DNA of 64,000 nucleotides, from assembly GCA_037157565.1 (NCBI GenBank), contig JAZHRO010000003.1:44529001-44593000 (forward strand), in the 5' to 3' direction. This DNA comes from Thalassia testudinum. Its lineage: Eukaryota > Streptophyta > Magnoliopsida > Alismatales > Hydrocharitaceae. The notes under the pieces are model-generated. The model saw nothing but the letters and a program-made list of their open reading frames with translations, had not been told where the DNA came from and did not search any database. How positions within the stretch are numbered: the stretch's first letter is position 1; every line of letters begins with the position of its first letter. The translations under genes and the position numbers were made by a program. Of the stretch, positions 34,312-45,928 are shown one piece after another.

Positions 34312-34610
34312 CTATTTTAAAATTTGATTTGATTTATTGCATTAAAATACAAAAAAAATTGCAAAATTGGAAAAGACCAAAAATATTTGATCTTTACTTA
34401 TCTAGTAGCAGCATGACATAAGCATGCCATCCTAGGATTGCATCAATTCCTACTAGATTTACATTATGTCAATGTGCATTAAATGTTGAGAGTTGGAGCC
34501 TGGTAGGATTTCTAACTTTCTTAAGTTCCTGCCATCGTTGCATTGGACATAATTAAGCTAGACCACCACTTATTTGCAAAAGATTAAAAAGTGAGACCAG
34601 CTACATGAAA

Positions 34611-34615
34611 TTCAC
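34611..34615. repeat. Target-site duplication TTCAC, left
   Basis: TTCAC repeats at 37,276-37,280. The undisturbed INT-B and INT-D read GAAATTCACTC across this site. Confidence 0.9.
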
Positions 34616-35507
34616 TGTAACGACCCGGTTCCCGAGTCCCTACGAGACACGAGAACCGGACCGACTCGACTAATCCCAAGACCTAGTCGTCCAACGAGGA
34701 AGTAACCAAAAGACAGTAAAATAAACCACATTCAGCATGAATATAACTAACAGTAAGAAAGTACAGCAGTAAGGAAAGAAACTACTACAGTAGGTACCAC
34801 CACAACAGTAAAATAGCATTTATCATATAACAGAAACTGCAGGTAAAGAAGGTACAGCGGAAACAAAACTACTCACTAGAACAGAAACAAAAGAGGTACA
34901 AAAGGCAGTGGTAACTCTACTGGACCCTACTCGGCCCAGCATCCTCTGCAGCCGCCGACCCTGGCTGCTCAACACCTGGTCCTGAAAAAGGTAACGAGTG
35001 TAACACGTCAGCAAAACGCTGAGTAGAGTGGCAAACTAACTAAAGGCAACAGTAGAGTGTACAGTAGCTGTTATGTTCTATTACTTCCTTTATTCACATC
35101 TTTCAATTTTTCTCACTATTTCATTTATTTCTCAGATCCTTTACTTGATCTCGAATGCCCTCGTGGGAACGATCTTGATTGCAGTCTTTTCCAAAAGTAG
35201 AAGTAGCACGTGGTGCTCTCCTGGCCGGGAGAGTCCCCCGTGGTGATCCTACCCTCAGTCAACCACCCCAAGGTCACTGACAGACGTAACGGTGACTACG
35301 GCACGCGCGATAAACGCACAGGTAGCTAGCCCGCACTGGCACGCGGTCAGTCGTTTCCGTTAACGGGTGCTCCCAAAGCACAGCACGGAACCAGGGCAGA
35401 GCCCTCTCAGTAACAGGGGTCCAACCCCTCCACAGTAACCAAACCGGGGGCTTGCCCCTCCACAGTCCGCGCACCCTCGCCTGACTACCCTGGTTTGCCC
35501 TAGTGGG

Positions 35508-35730
35508 CCTAACAAGTCGGTGAAGGAGGCTAGCAGAACCCCGGGGCCCGTGGGGTAGCTAGTACTCTCCTAACACTACTAGCTCTCCTCGGTACTACGT
35601 ACACGAGGGCCAACAAGTCGGTACAGAGCGGCCAATCCTAACCCCGGGTCCCTGGGGTGGCTGGCCCCACTCTGCACTAAACAGGTACAGGTACTTCCCT
35701 TGGTACTGCGTACCCAAGGGACAGTACAAA
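35508..35730. repeat. Two imperfect ~100-bp tandem modules
   Basis: Each module has AACAAGTCGGT, then a GC-rich AACCCCGGG...TGGGGT-GCT block, then a KGGTACT-CGTAC palindrome (CTCGGTACTACGTACACGAG and CTTGGTACTGCGTACCCAAG). The modules start at about 35,510 and 35,609. Confidence 0.7.
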
Positions 35731-35965
35731 CTACATCTCAGTTCCATTCCTTTTTCTTTCCAGGAGTTCCACTCCTAATTCCCCGTAGGGTTCCAGCTCT
35801 TTATCTCAGAACATCATATGTTTCACTTTCCAGATTCATGTTCTCAAAATCCATGATCTCAAACATGTTTCTTTATTCATAACAGGCCACTGTTAATTCA
35901 AATTACAGGCAGCTTTATATTCCTTTCCATTTTTCCAAGACTGCAGTATTATACATTCCACTAGT

Positions 35966-36115
35966 TTTTCCATCCTAAGATTCATGCCACATCCTAGGAT
36001 CTAGCATACAACTAGTTTTCCAGCCCTAGGATTCATGCATCACCTAGGAGCTATCATTCCATACATTTCTCATTCCTAGGATTCATGCAATGTCCTAGAT
36101 TCTAGTTATGGTTTC
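35966..36115. repeat. Three short tandem units with CCTAGGATTCATGC
   Basis: Near-copies of CCTARGATTCATGC start at about 35,975, 36,024 and 36,076. Each is followed by a CCTAG-containing tail (AGGATCTAG, AGGAGCTA, AGATTCTAG). Confidence 0.7.
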
Positions 36116-36395
36116 ATACTTTAACGGATTTTATTAATAACTTAAGCCACTCTACCAGGTACAACGGGAGTAATGGGGGCGTGATCGGGAATCCCGCGCG
36201 CCTCCGCGACTCTCAAGACTGCAACCGAACGAGGTCCTATCACAAGGATCAAACACAAGGAGTGTCTCAAAATAGTGTATAGCTACTGTAGGCGGGTAGA
36301 GGAATTAATTCTGAAACGAACGCAACTCGAATCGCAGAAAACGGAGCCCAAACGGGCCCTAAACGGGTCGAGAAAGACGATACTGTGCAAAATCA

Positions 36396-37243
36396 GACGT
36401 CTGGAAATCATTCCAGACGTCTTAAACGGTGGATCAGAGAATTACCTATTCAGCTTGGTTCCCCGGACGTCCAGAAGTCTGCGGGGACGTCTGTCCTATA
36501 CCCCAGACGTCCGATGGTCCACACGGACGTCTGTAGATCACTCCCGCCGTCTGGTACAACTTCCAGCCGTCTGATTCGCAAAGGATGGCGAATCAGCAAA
36601 CCTGCGCACAGCCAACCCCCCCTCCCTCAGTACGGTCAGTCGACAAGAAGGAAGAAGAAGGCGGAAACTCACCTTTCAGACATTTGTATGATCTTACAGA
36701 CGTCGACCTTGTCATCTGGCTATCAATCCAGACGTCTGATTCTGGAAATTTTTCCAGAATCAGGACCCTGCTCGGCCTCCGCTCGCGACGCCGCCCGCAT
36801 CGCGCCTCGCACGTCCGCTGCTCCGACCGCAGCAGGTCCCTCTCCGCGTCGCTCCGCGCCCCCTGCGCCCTCCGCCGGCCGGCCAAGCCGCTCCGGCGAG
36901 CTCGCCCTCACGGCAGAGCCCCGCCCTCGCACGTCGCACCTCCTCCGCGCTCACTGCGGCTGCCGCTGCCGCCCTCGCGTCCGCTCGCTCTCGCGCACAG
37001 GAAGGAGAAGAAGGAGGAGACGGTGGAGACGGGAGGGGAGGCGCGCCCTTTTAAGGCCGCGCGAGGAGGAGAGAGAAGGTGGTCGCAGCGCGCCTGCAGC
37101 CGCAGAGAGAGAGAGAGAGAGGAATCGCAGGTCTGCGCGCACAGGCGCGCAGACGAATCTCCCGTGCGAACATAACTGTTCTCCAGACGTCTGTAAATGA
37201 TCCCGGACGTCTGGTCAGACGTCTGGGCCACCTCCCAGACGTC
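36396..37243. repeat. GACGTC palindrome cluster in the 2.66-kb LTR
   Basis: Twelve exact GACGTC hexamers by hand count fall in two groups: eight at 36,396-36,736 and four at 37,186-37,243. Two near-copies with GCCGTC lie at about 36,546 and 36,566. Both groups include AGACGTCTTAAA. Confidence 0.9.
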
Positions 37244-37275
37244 TTAAAAGGCGTCTGGGGCACGCGTTCGTTACA

Positions 37276-37280
37276 TTCAC
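37276..37280. repeat. Target-site duplication TTCAC, right
   Basis: This is the second copy of the 5-bp duplication of the 2.66-kb solo LTR. Confidence 0.9.
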
Positions 37281-37992
37281 TCCTAAAGAGAAGAACCTAA
37301 TTCAAAGTGTGACTTAATTACATTCTCTGGAACCTTGTGTGGTTTTTCAACAAGATTCTATTGATTGCTTCTATTGTTTACACACTACACGATCACATAG
37401 GGTACACAAAAACACACTTCTATCCTATCTCTCCATGCACCCACAGGAACTTGGATTCGTACACCAATCTTATCCAAGTTCTGGGTGGATTTAGAGGTCT
37501 ACACATTGTTAGGTTTCTCTTAGGATGCGTACGATTGCATTGATAATATCTGTTTATGCACTATATTTTTCGTAGTAGACCAATACAAAAAATTCATGAC
37601 TTTTGTCTCGCTTAAATGCTGTGGTCTTGATTCTGAGATAGAGATTTTGTTTGGTTGGATTGATTTGCGAAATGTTTTCAAAAATTGAACTCATGGACGG
37701 TAGATGTTCTTGACACCAACCACTAGTACTTTTTTTGGGTACTGATGCCTGAGTCACCTACACTTCCTCATTCTCACAGTTTCCTTCAGGGAAGGAACTG
37801 TGAACGATCCACTTGTGACACTACTGTCCTGGAGGAACCTTTGTTCCTCAATATTCTGATCCATCTACACCTTACTCTGATCAGCAATCACCTCTTCTTC
37901 CCAACCCAAATTCATCTTCTTCATCTTAACTCTGCATTAACTGATTGAAGAGGTGGAAGCTGTAGATTATTTCTGGATATACACTATCTGTT

Positions 37993-38105
37993 TACTTGGA
38001 CCTTGAGCCAAGTAATTTTGAGATGATTTGATTTTGTCTACTTGGACCTTGAGTCAAGTATCCCTGATGTGATACCCATTTTCTACTTAGGCCTTGTACT
38101 AAGTA
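37993..38105 (+). repeat. Triple hairpin block, INT-C
   Basis: Hairpins lie at 37,993-38,014, 38,039-38,060 and 38,084-38,105. The third has arms TACTTAG and CTAAGTA, changed on both sides relative to INT-B so that pairing is kept. Confidence 0.9.
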
Positions 38106-38568
38106 TCTGATTCTAATTCTGATGCTTACTGATTATGGACCCATTCTTCACCTTTGAGATTTACAAACCTCATTCCATTCTTCATGATCTGAATCTTTCA
38201 TTGTGCTTAATTAACTTGTCAATTCTCACCCACCTTTTTTGGCTCCTACATTCTTGACACTTTACTGGGTTTATGCCTAGCTGAAGGCGTTAAATTTAGC
38301 AAACCCATTCTCTGTATATGACTATTTTTACCTTTCTTGCATTAGGTGTCTACCTATGCATTTGTAGCATACATTCATTGTCACATATGTCATGCATTTC
38401 ACTTCTTGGCCCAACTTTCCACTCAGATCTTGTATCAGACTTGAAATCGTCCACACAGATATTTTATCTCTTCATTCCAACTTCCTTCCATCACCCAGTC
38501 TAAGATAGTAAAAAAAAAGCATGCATTTGCATCCACCATATTCATACAATGAGGACATTGCATCATTT

Positions 38569-38604
38569 AAGCATGAGGGGTGTAAATGGTGATTCATTTA
38601 TTGA
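38569..38604 (+). other. Internal polypurine tract plus hairpin, INT-C
   Basis: GCATGAGGGG is followed by TGTAAATGG and TCATTTA, the same layout as in INT-B and INT-D. Confidence 0.55.
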
Positions 38605-39957
38605 AATGCAATTGTAGGCACACCTATAGTGTATATAGTATATTATTACCAAAAATACCAAAAAAATTGAAACATTTTGGAAAATTTGAAAAAAAAATTA
38701 CAAAGTCAAAAATTCAAAAAAAATGTCAAAAAAAAATTCTAAAAATATAATAAGGGACGATCTGACTGTACCTATTGTTGAGGGAGAATTCCAAGATAGT
38801 AAAAACATTGAGGAGAGAAAAAGTTTTGAAAAGAAATACAAGTGTTTAACTGTGATCTTCTAGCATAAAAAAAAAAAAGAATAAGTGTTTATGGACATTC
38901 AACCTTTGCTAGTTAGACTTTGCGAGTCACTGTAGCTTGATTCACTCAGGCTTTGGCTTAATACACTTTAAGCTTTGATAAGATAGACCACGATCTCTCC
39001 TAACTTAGGACGTATTCCTATACCTGAGTCACCAGTACAGGATTCACTAGTTTGCTTTGGCTTAAGAGTTTAAGTAAACATGGTTTACACGACACAGTGT
39101 CGGGAAAGACCTTGTGAATTTGAAATTGAACCCTAGTGTCCATTATGGAAGGTGGAGTCCTTACGTGTGAGTGCAGGTAGACTCTTTGTCCAAGTCTTTA
39201 GTCTTGTGTCTAGGAGAAGTTCCTTCTACCAAAGAACTCACCCACCAAATAAGGTGTGCACTACCAAATAAAGTTGTCAGAAATATACTGATAGTTATTT
39301 TTGGAAGAAAAAAAGTTTCAGAAAAAAAAAGAAATTCTTTCGAATAAGTCAAGTATGATCTCCAAGTCCTGTAAATACAGTTTCCACCAAAAAGAAACAA
39401 AAATATTTTCAGGGTGCAGTACAAATACCCAGTTCCACCAAATATTCTCTGAGCCACAAATGTAATAAGAGTTGGGCTTGAGTTTTCCTCACTTTTTTTG
39501 AGTTAATCTGAATGCATGAGCTGAAGCTAGGACCAACTTGGACTTAAAAGGAAGTGAAACCCCAGGATTGAGTTTTGAAATTCACCTGGTTATTCCTGAC
39601 CAATCACTAAGTACAACCATAACCTCTTAGCTTCTGAGTCTTGTAAAACCCTTTGACTCCTGGAAATTGCACTTAAGGTTTAAATATCAAGAGTCCTTGT
39701 TGGTCGAGAGATGGTCTATGTCATATCAGTCTTAAGCTCTGGTTAGTCTTCCTAAGCAATAGGTTCTCACAATGTCTAGACATAAACACAGCTGGTTTAT
39801 CAGAAAAATCTTTCATCTTAAAGATCATCTATAAACACTTAACACTTAAAATTTTTGAGAAAAAGAAAAGAAAAGTATATATCTCATCACACTTACCTTG
39901 CTGATACCTAAACTACTTCACACTCTAGTGAGTTTGCTAAGAAACTAGCAAAACCTA

Positions 39958-39969
39958 AGCATGGGGGAA
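39958..39969 (+). other. 3' polypurine tract before LTR-D
   Basis: AGCATGGGGGAA directly precedes the TGATTAGG start of LTR-D. Confidence 0.7.
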
Positions 39970-40944
39970 TGATTAGGTGTGGCTCATCATAGCTAAAATG
40001 CCCAAGTTAAGCTAGAAACTAGGTTAAACACTATCAAATTAACACAATGAAAGGGTTAAGTGTGAGAATTAACAGAAAAGACCTAAAACACCAAATATGC
40101 ACTAAAAATGCATAATTAGGACATTTATTGAGATATTCTATTAAATAATGTAAAATGGTGGTCCAATTGCAAATTGAACACATAAAGGAGTTGAAAGGTT
40201 CAAATCAAAAGGGTAATTAACTTCCTAAAGGTTCAATTAATCTTCCATAAAAACTTGATTGGATTTGGACATCACTAGGGCCTTGCAATTAGAGATTCTC
40301 TTTTAGGTCCTCCATTCATAACATTTCATCCCTAAAAATCTCTCAAGGGACCTATTTAATATTCGTAGGAACCTATTTGCAACATTCTAAGGACTGCTCT
40401 GATAGGATTCCGAACCAGTTAAGAGTCCCTCTGCTGTTGTTCTACCCCTTTGCTAAGGGGCTTATCCTGTAAAATCACCATTAGAAGTTGGTGAACGATG
40501 CACCTCTTAGTGCACTGTTCACACGAAGAACATGGCCTATCCTAATCGTTCAATCCTTCATCCACCTAATCTGCAGCTGCTCGTCAATCAAAGCTTTGCA
40601 TGACTAGTCGCGAGGCTTCACCTCTACCCCTGGATCCCATCCAGTGGCCCACCTTTGATTTAACTCTTCCTGCACTCCTCTCCTCTCATCCTCGCTGCCC
40701 ATAACCTAATCACGTAATCTCACTAATGCGGTGAGTGTAATCACTAATCACTCTTCTTAAACACTCCCTCAGCTTACGTGCAAAGGATTGCTCCATCCTC
40801 CTTGAGTGATCCCTTCGCCTAGTCTCTAGTTTCCTCCCCCATTCATCGGCTGCTGGTGACAGAAGTGGCTTCCCTCCAGATCGTCGCTGCAGTGACCAGC
40901 TGCAGGCCAGGGATCCCATTCCTTGCTGGAGATCTTCCTTATCC

Positions 40945-40949
40945 CCCAT
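40945..40949. repeat. Target-site duplication CCCAT, left
   Basis: CCCAT repeats at 52,092-52,096 on either side of the nested Athila element. Confidence 0.9.
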
Positions 40950-41541
40950 TGGTGAGACGCGAAACTCCCCTATAGTTTTATTATTTCGTTGTAGTATAGC
41001 ATAGAGAAGTGGTTACCAGTTTAATACAATTTGTTACTTGGAAAAAGAGTTCCCGAGGTCGAACTCAGGGAGCAAGTTGTATTCTAGAAGTACAAGGTTT
41101 CTATCAAAAAAAATAAGAGAGAGAGAGGGAGAAATAAATCTGAGTCTTGTGGCTTCTCTTCTCTCTCTTAGCTTATCTTCTTCTTCTTCTCTGCCTTCAG
41201 TTCTTCTTCTGCTTCTTCTTATTTCTTTTCTTCTTCAGAGATTCTTTTCTTCTTCTCTTTATCTTCTCTTCTTTCTACCTCAGCTGCAGAACTTTTCTTC
41301 TTGCGGTCCCTTTGCCTTGCTCAGCTGCACGGCTTCTTCTTTCTTCTTCTTTTCTTCCTCTGCAGAGCGTCGTCTGATTTTCCAATCAGATGACTTAAAT
41401 CGCCGCTGCTACAGTGCTGCTTAATGCTCTTCCTTCTTCTTCCTTCAGTCTTTCTTCGTCGGCCTTCTTCTTCTCTACCTCGCTTTTCTTCTTCAGAGCT
41501 TCTTCTTCTCTGCGCCCTGCTCTCTTCTTCTTCTCTGCCTC
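40950..41541 (-). mobile_element. 3' LTR remnant of the nested Athila element
   Basis: These 592 bases match 49,400-49,990 closely, including the CT-rich CTTCTTCTTC tract. The match stops at about 41,541, where RNase H coding begins. Only the LTR's 3' end is left. Confidence 0.9.
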
Positions 41542-42984
41542 AAGGTCAAATTCTTGCAACAGCAAGATCCATCGGATTAATCAAGGTTTCACATCCTTCT
41601 TTGCAAGGAGATGCCTCACAGCTGTGTGATCCGAGTATATGATGACACGGGAACCCAGAAGGTATGATCTAAATTTTTCTAGGGCAAATACTACAGCTAG
41701 CAGCTCTTTCTCAGTAACCGTATAGTTACGCTGAGCCTCATCCAGTGTTTTGCTGGCGTAGTAAATGAGCACAGGTTTCCTGTCAATTTTCTGCCCCAGA
41801 ATTGCTCCTACAGCGAAGTCAGATGCATCGCACATGATCTCAAAGGGTTGAGACCAATCAGGGGACTGTAGGATCAGGGCTTGGGTGACTCGGTCACGTA
41901 GGATCTCAAATGCTTGAGTGCATTCCTTGGAAATTTTGAAAGGAACATCCTTGGAGAGAAGAGTGGTCAGGGGGCGTGCGATTTTTGAAAAATCAGGGAT
42001 AAATCGATGGTAAAAATCGATGTGCCCCAAAAAAGATCGGATGTCCTTGATCGAGCTAGGCATAGGAAGGTGAGAGATCAGATCAACCTTAGCTTGATCC
42101 ACTTGGATGCCTTTTTCCGAAATTAAGTGTCCCAGGACAATTCCCTCAGGTACCATGAAATGGCTCTTTTCCCAGGAAAGAACCAAATTCACATCGATGC
42201 ACTGCCTAAGTATCTGGACCAAGTGTTGGAGGCAATCGTCGAATGATGCTCCAAAAACTGAAAAGTCATCCATGAAGACTTCCAGATAATCACCTACCAT
42301 ATCTGAGAATATGGCAAGCATGCACTGCTGAAAAGTAGCGGGTGCATTGCAAAGACCGAAAGGCATCCTTCGGAGAGCGTATGTTCCGAAGGGGCAGGTG
42401 AACATGGTCTTTTCTTGATCCTCAGGATGGATTGCCACCTGGTTGTAACCGGAGTACCCGTCAAGAAAGCAGAAGAACCTATTTCCCGCTAGTTTCTCGA
42501 GAATCTGATCAATGAAAGGCAGTGGGAAATAATCCTTCTTCGTGGAGGAATTGAGTCGGCGGTAATCTATACAGACTCTCCACGAGTTGGCTAATCAGGT
42601 AGGAATGACTTCTCCGGTCTCAGTCGTTATAGTGGTGAGTCCTACCTTCTTGGGCACGACCTGAATTGAGCCCACCCAACGACTATCGGAGATCGGGTAG
42701 ATGATCCCGGCATCTAACCACTTGATGATCTCCTTTTTCACAACCTCCTGTAGATTGGGGTTCAAGCGTCTCTGCATTTCACGAGAAGGTTGTGCACCCT
42801 CTTCTGAATAGATATGATGAGTACAATAAGAGGGACTTTTTCCAGTCAAATCATCGAGAGTCCACCCGATGGCTCTGCGATGTTGCTGGAGGACAGCAAT
42901 CAGACGGGGTTCCTGTTCAGGATTGAGGTTGGAATTGATAATCACAGGAAGGGTCTGATTAGAACCCAAAAAGATGTATTTCAA
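41542..42984 (-). pseudogene. pol: RT and partial RNase H of the nested Athila element
   Basis: Minus-strand reading from 42,984 gives KYIFLGSNQTLPVII, VVKKEIIKWLDAGIIYPISDS, the intact FLDGYSGYNQ and MPFGLCNAPATFQ, then [53 protein letters not shown] and YSDHTAVRHL. RT and most of RNase H are thus present in one frame with two stops (TGA near 42,596 and TGA at about 41,581). The catalytic aspartates of RT are kept, unlike element A. The frame ends at about 41,542 in LLQEFDL, where sequence jumps to the LTR. No integrase is present. A frame change separates it from the gag-protease frame upstream. Confidence 0.92.
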
Positions 42985-43106
42985 GTGAGCAGGAAGGGGT
43001 TATCAGCAGCAGCGGGTGGTTCAGTATAGACGTGAGGTTCAAGGGTAGGAGTTACTAGGTTGTTCATATCTGGATTTGACTCCTCAATTTGCAGGTCAAG
43101 ATCTTT

Positions 43107-44708
43107 CTACGGTTGATGAGGTATAATCAGGTCATTCTGGAAGTGTGTTTCATCAACCAAAGCCCTAATGTCACAAACCTGTTCGATGACACCGCAATTA
43201 ATTCCTTGTTGGGCCTTAAATATATCAATTTTCAGGGTTTGATTCCCAAATTTGAGCTCCATCTGGCCCTCCTCACAGCTAATGTTGGCTCTAGCAGTAG
43301 CCAAGAAAGGTCTCCCTAAAATGATTGGTGTATCCCTAGGGTTCTCAGGTGCGTCCATATCTAAGACTATGAAGTCCACGAAGAAATAGAAATCCCGCAC
43401 TCTTACGATAACATCCTCGAGAATCCCTTTTGGTGACTTTATAGATCGATCTGCTAATTGTAATGTCACCTCGGTTGATTTTAGCTCAGGTTCTTCTAGA
43501 TGGTCAAGTAAGGATGTGGGTATCAGATTTATGGATGCACCCAAGTCTAGCAAAGCTCTATCAAATTGGGTATCACCTATCTTGCAGGAAATTAGGGGAG
43601 TACCAGGGTCTTTAGCCTTGGGTGGGAGTCTACTTAGGATTACTGAGCTGGCTTGCTCTGACAGAACAATTGGACTCCCACTCTTGGTTCGCGGCTTATG
43701 CTGGGGTGTACACACATTCTTTAAGAATCGTGTGTAAGCTGGTACGTGGAGGATTGCATCCATCAAAGGGATGTTCATGTGGACCTGCTCAAAGAGCTCT
43801 ACCAGGTCCTCCTCAGGTGCCACGGGCTTGGTGGACTTCTTTCCCTTGGTCAAGGCCTCGGGAAATGGGACCTTGGTTGGTTCTTCTAGGATAGGTCCGG
43901 GTTCTTGATCTGGGACAGTGGTATCTTGGATAACTATCCTAGGGTCTTGGTTATCAGGCTTGGAGTGGTTCGGATAATGCGGGTCTTGAGTTGTTTTACC
44001 ACTACGTGTTGTTACAGAATTTAATCCGACCTTATTTTGGTTTGGGTTTGGTAAGAGGGGTGGCTGCTGCTGAAATCCCGTATAAGATGTCGAAGCTTCC
44101 ATCCCGTTTGGCGATGGAGCAGTAGGGGCCTGATAAATCCATTGTGTGTGGCCTAAATTTGGATTCATAACGCGCTTCTGGGTCGACACGTTATTCGGGT
44201 TAGGAAGAGGTTGGGAAGGAAGTGTGCCTGGCTGGCGAGAATTTGCCAACTGGGCCAGTTGAGTTCTAACCTCTGTAAGTTCGTCCTTGTGTTGTTTTTG
44301 GATAGCCGCATTCGTTCTTTGAATGTCAGCCAGAGTCTGAAGGATAAGGAACATTTGATCCTGATTTGGCCCTGATGGATAAGTAGGGTTGGGCCGAGGC
44401 TGAGGCGGTTGGTAAGGATGAGAGGGTTGTGGGCGAGGCTGAAAGGGTGGTCTTTGGGTTTGGGAATTTCCCGCCCACTGAAAGTTGGGATGGTTTCGCC
44501 ATCCAGGGTTATAGGTGTTGGAGAATGGGTCGTTCTGGATGGCGTTGAGGTCCTCGCAAGTCTGAGGAACCTCTAGAGAATCAGAGAAAGGGGGAATGGA
44601 ATTCCCCGGGCTGGTGTAGAAAGGATCGGATGATCCTCCGATCCGAGAATCAGATGGGGATGGATACGGATCCATCCTAGGGGAAGATCGGTGGAGAATG
44701 TTTTGCAC
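43107..44708 (-). pseudogene. gag-pro: Gag C-terminal part and protease of the nested Athila element
   Basis: An open frame of 533 codons starts, on the minus strand, in a proline- and glutamine-rich gag region (NTYNPGWRNHPNFQWAGN near residue 65-82). A coiled segment follows with repeated Gln and Leu (residues about 117-155). The retroviral-type aspartic protease is at about residues 370-460, with ALLDLGASINLIP at the active site, where DLGAS takes the place of the usual D-T/S-G. Downstream is IILGRPFLATA. Protease would cut the polyprotein. No CCHC zinc knuckle is seen. It follows the N-terminal gag part in the same frame after two stops. Confidence 0.88.
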
Positions 44709-44861
44709 AGTCTCCTATGTGGAAGGAGGTTGTGCGAAGGAGTTACGCGTACAGGTGGCTCGCTGCAAGTGCTGAGTCAGATCATCCACCTTCTTCTTAA
44801 TGATTGAGACCTTGTCCAATCGACTGGCCATTAACTCCAGGTTGACTGATGCGGACAGGCC

Positions 44862-45710
44862 CTACGTCTCATGTGCTCCCCTAAGATTCGTCGATGTGCG
44901 GGTATTCATCCTGTCGAATAATCCCATGGAGTCATTGTTGATGGAGTTCTCACACAGGTTTTCGAGAATCTCCCACACAGTGTCTTCATGTTGACCCATG
45001 ATATTTCCTCCGCAAGTTGCATTGATGAAAAGACGGATGTCCTCACGGAGTCCCTGGTAAAAAGTTTGGACCAGTTCCCATTTAGGAACTCCGTGATGGG
45101 GGCACTTTCTCATGAGATCCTGAAAACGATCCCATGCCTCATGGAGAGGTTCCCCTGATTGTTGAGTGAAGTGAGTAATCTGATGGCGCAAGGCGTTGGT
45201 CCGACCAATGGGAAAGAACTTTTTCAAAAACTCGGACTGAAGTTCTTCCCAAGTGTTGATTGGCCAGGTCTGAGTTTGATACCAATGGGCGGCCTTGTCC
45301 ATAAGAGAAAAGGAGAACATCTTCATGAGAAGAATATCTCAATTTTGCACATCTGACCCAAAGGTTTGGGCCAGATGCTTTAGCTGTTTGATGTGCTGGA
45401 AGGGATTTTCAGAATTAAGCCCATGGAATTTAGGTATAGCATGAATCATGTTGGGCTTCAATTCGGAATCAGGTCCTCCAGTCGGGATTCTGACTCGAGG
45501 CTCAATGGCCACCGCAGTAGGATTGTAACGGTCTCGCATCATAGGATGCTGCGGTGGGTGTATGAAGTTTTGGAAGAGGTCATTGAGTCGCTGGAGTTGA
45601 TGCTCCAGATTGTTTTCTTCCTCAACTGGATGAGCCATGATGGGGGAAGAAGAAGAGCTTGGTTCTGAATCAGATGTGAGAATAATGTGGTGGGGTTGCT
45701 GCACAAACAT
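44862..45710 (-). pseudogene. gag: Gag N-terminal part of the nested Athila element
   Basis: From 45,710 on the minus strand the frame encodes a capsid-type gag. It includes IHAIPKFHGLNSENPFQHIKQ, then KAAHWYQTQTW, ELQSEFLKKFFP and EAWDRFQDLMRKCPHHGVP, which are hallmarks of the plant retrotransposon gag domain that packages RNA in virus-like particles. One stop (45,339-45,341) interrupts it and another (44,862-44,864) ends it. The downstream part at 44,708 is in the same frame. The start codon at 45,708-45,710 is the first ATG of the frame; an alternative initiation further downstream at MAHPVEEEN is equally plausible. Confidence 0.88.
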
Positions 45711-45923
45711 GGGCGTCGGGGCTTGGCCTTGACGAGAGTGAGTTTCTAAAGGAGGTCTTAAGGGTGGTCTTAAGGACCTCCTACCGTAAATGCACTGTTG
45801 GAATAGATGAGTTTAGAAGGTGCTGGACCCAATCGAGACACCCAAAAATTGTTGGGTGATTATAGAGGTGTGGGGCAGATGGACCCCTTAATCAAAAAGA
45901 TCGTCCACCTGAGAATTACCTGG
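45711..45923 (-). other. Leader of the nested Athila element, gag-proximal part
   Basis: This short non-coding stretch lies between the gag start and the left duplication (GCAGC) of the solo LTR. The leader resumes at 48,592. Confidence 0.75.
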
Positions 45924-45928
45924 GCAGC
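45924..45928. repeat. Target-site duplication GCAGC, left
   Basis: GCAGC repeats at 48,587-48,591 around the solo LTR. Confidence 0.88.

Larger units (their letters stand above)
34616..37275. mobile_element. Solo LTR, 2,660 bp, ends TGTAACGA/TCGTTACA
   Basis: The sequence begins TGTAACGACC and ends TCGTTACA, an 8-bp terminal inverted repeat, and is flanked by TTCAC (34,611-34,615 and 37,276-37,280). The LARD sequence continues across it. Starts of the TGTAACGACC kind are familiar from plant gypsy LTRs, but the family is not certain. Because both ends fit an LTR start, orientation is left open. It contains tandem blocks at 35,508-35,730 and 35,966-36,115, a GC-rich part (36,760-37,080) and a GACGTC cluster (36,396-37,243). 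The long open frames at 36,385-37,231 are judged to be GC-rich by-products. Confidence 0.85.
34312..39969 (+). other. INT-C, LARD internal domain split by a solo LTR
   Basis: The internal domain is in two parts, 34,312-34,615 and 37,281-39,969, separated by the solo LTR. About 750 bases around the LTR end and primer-binding site are deleted at its left edge, so unit C cannot prime. The right part retains the triple hairpins, the internal polypurine tract and the 3' polypurine tract before LTR-D. No protein-coding capacity is seen. Confidence 0.75.

Noticed and set aside
36385..37231. Overlapping long open frames (up to 271 codons) on both strands
   Set aside because: They lie in a GC-rich part of a solo LTR with firm duplication boundaries, overlap in several frames on both strands, are Arg/Pro/Ser-rich and show no domain.
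45840..45870. A primer-binding site next to the LTR at 45.93 kb
   Set aside because: The sequence near CACCCAAAAATTG superficially resembles an LTR edge, but the GCAGC duplication shows the segment is a solo LTR, so no site is expected there.
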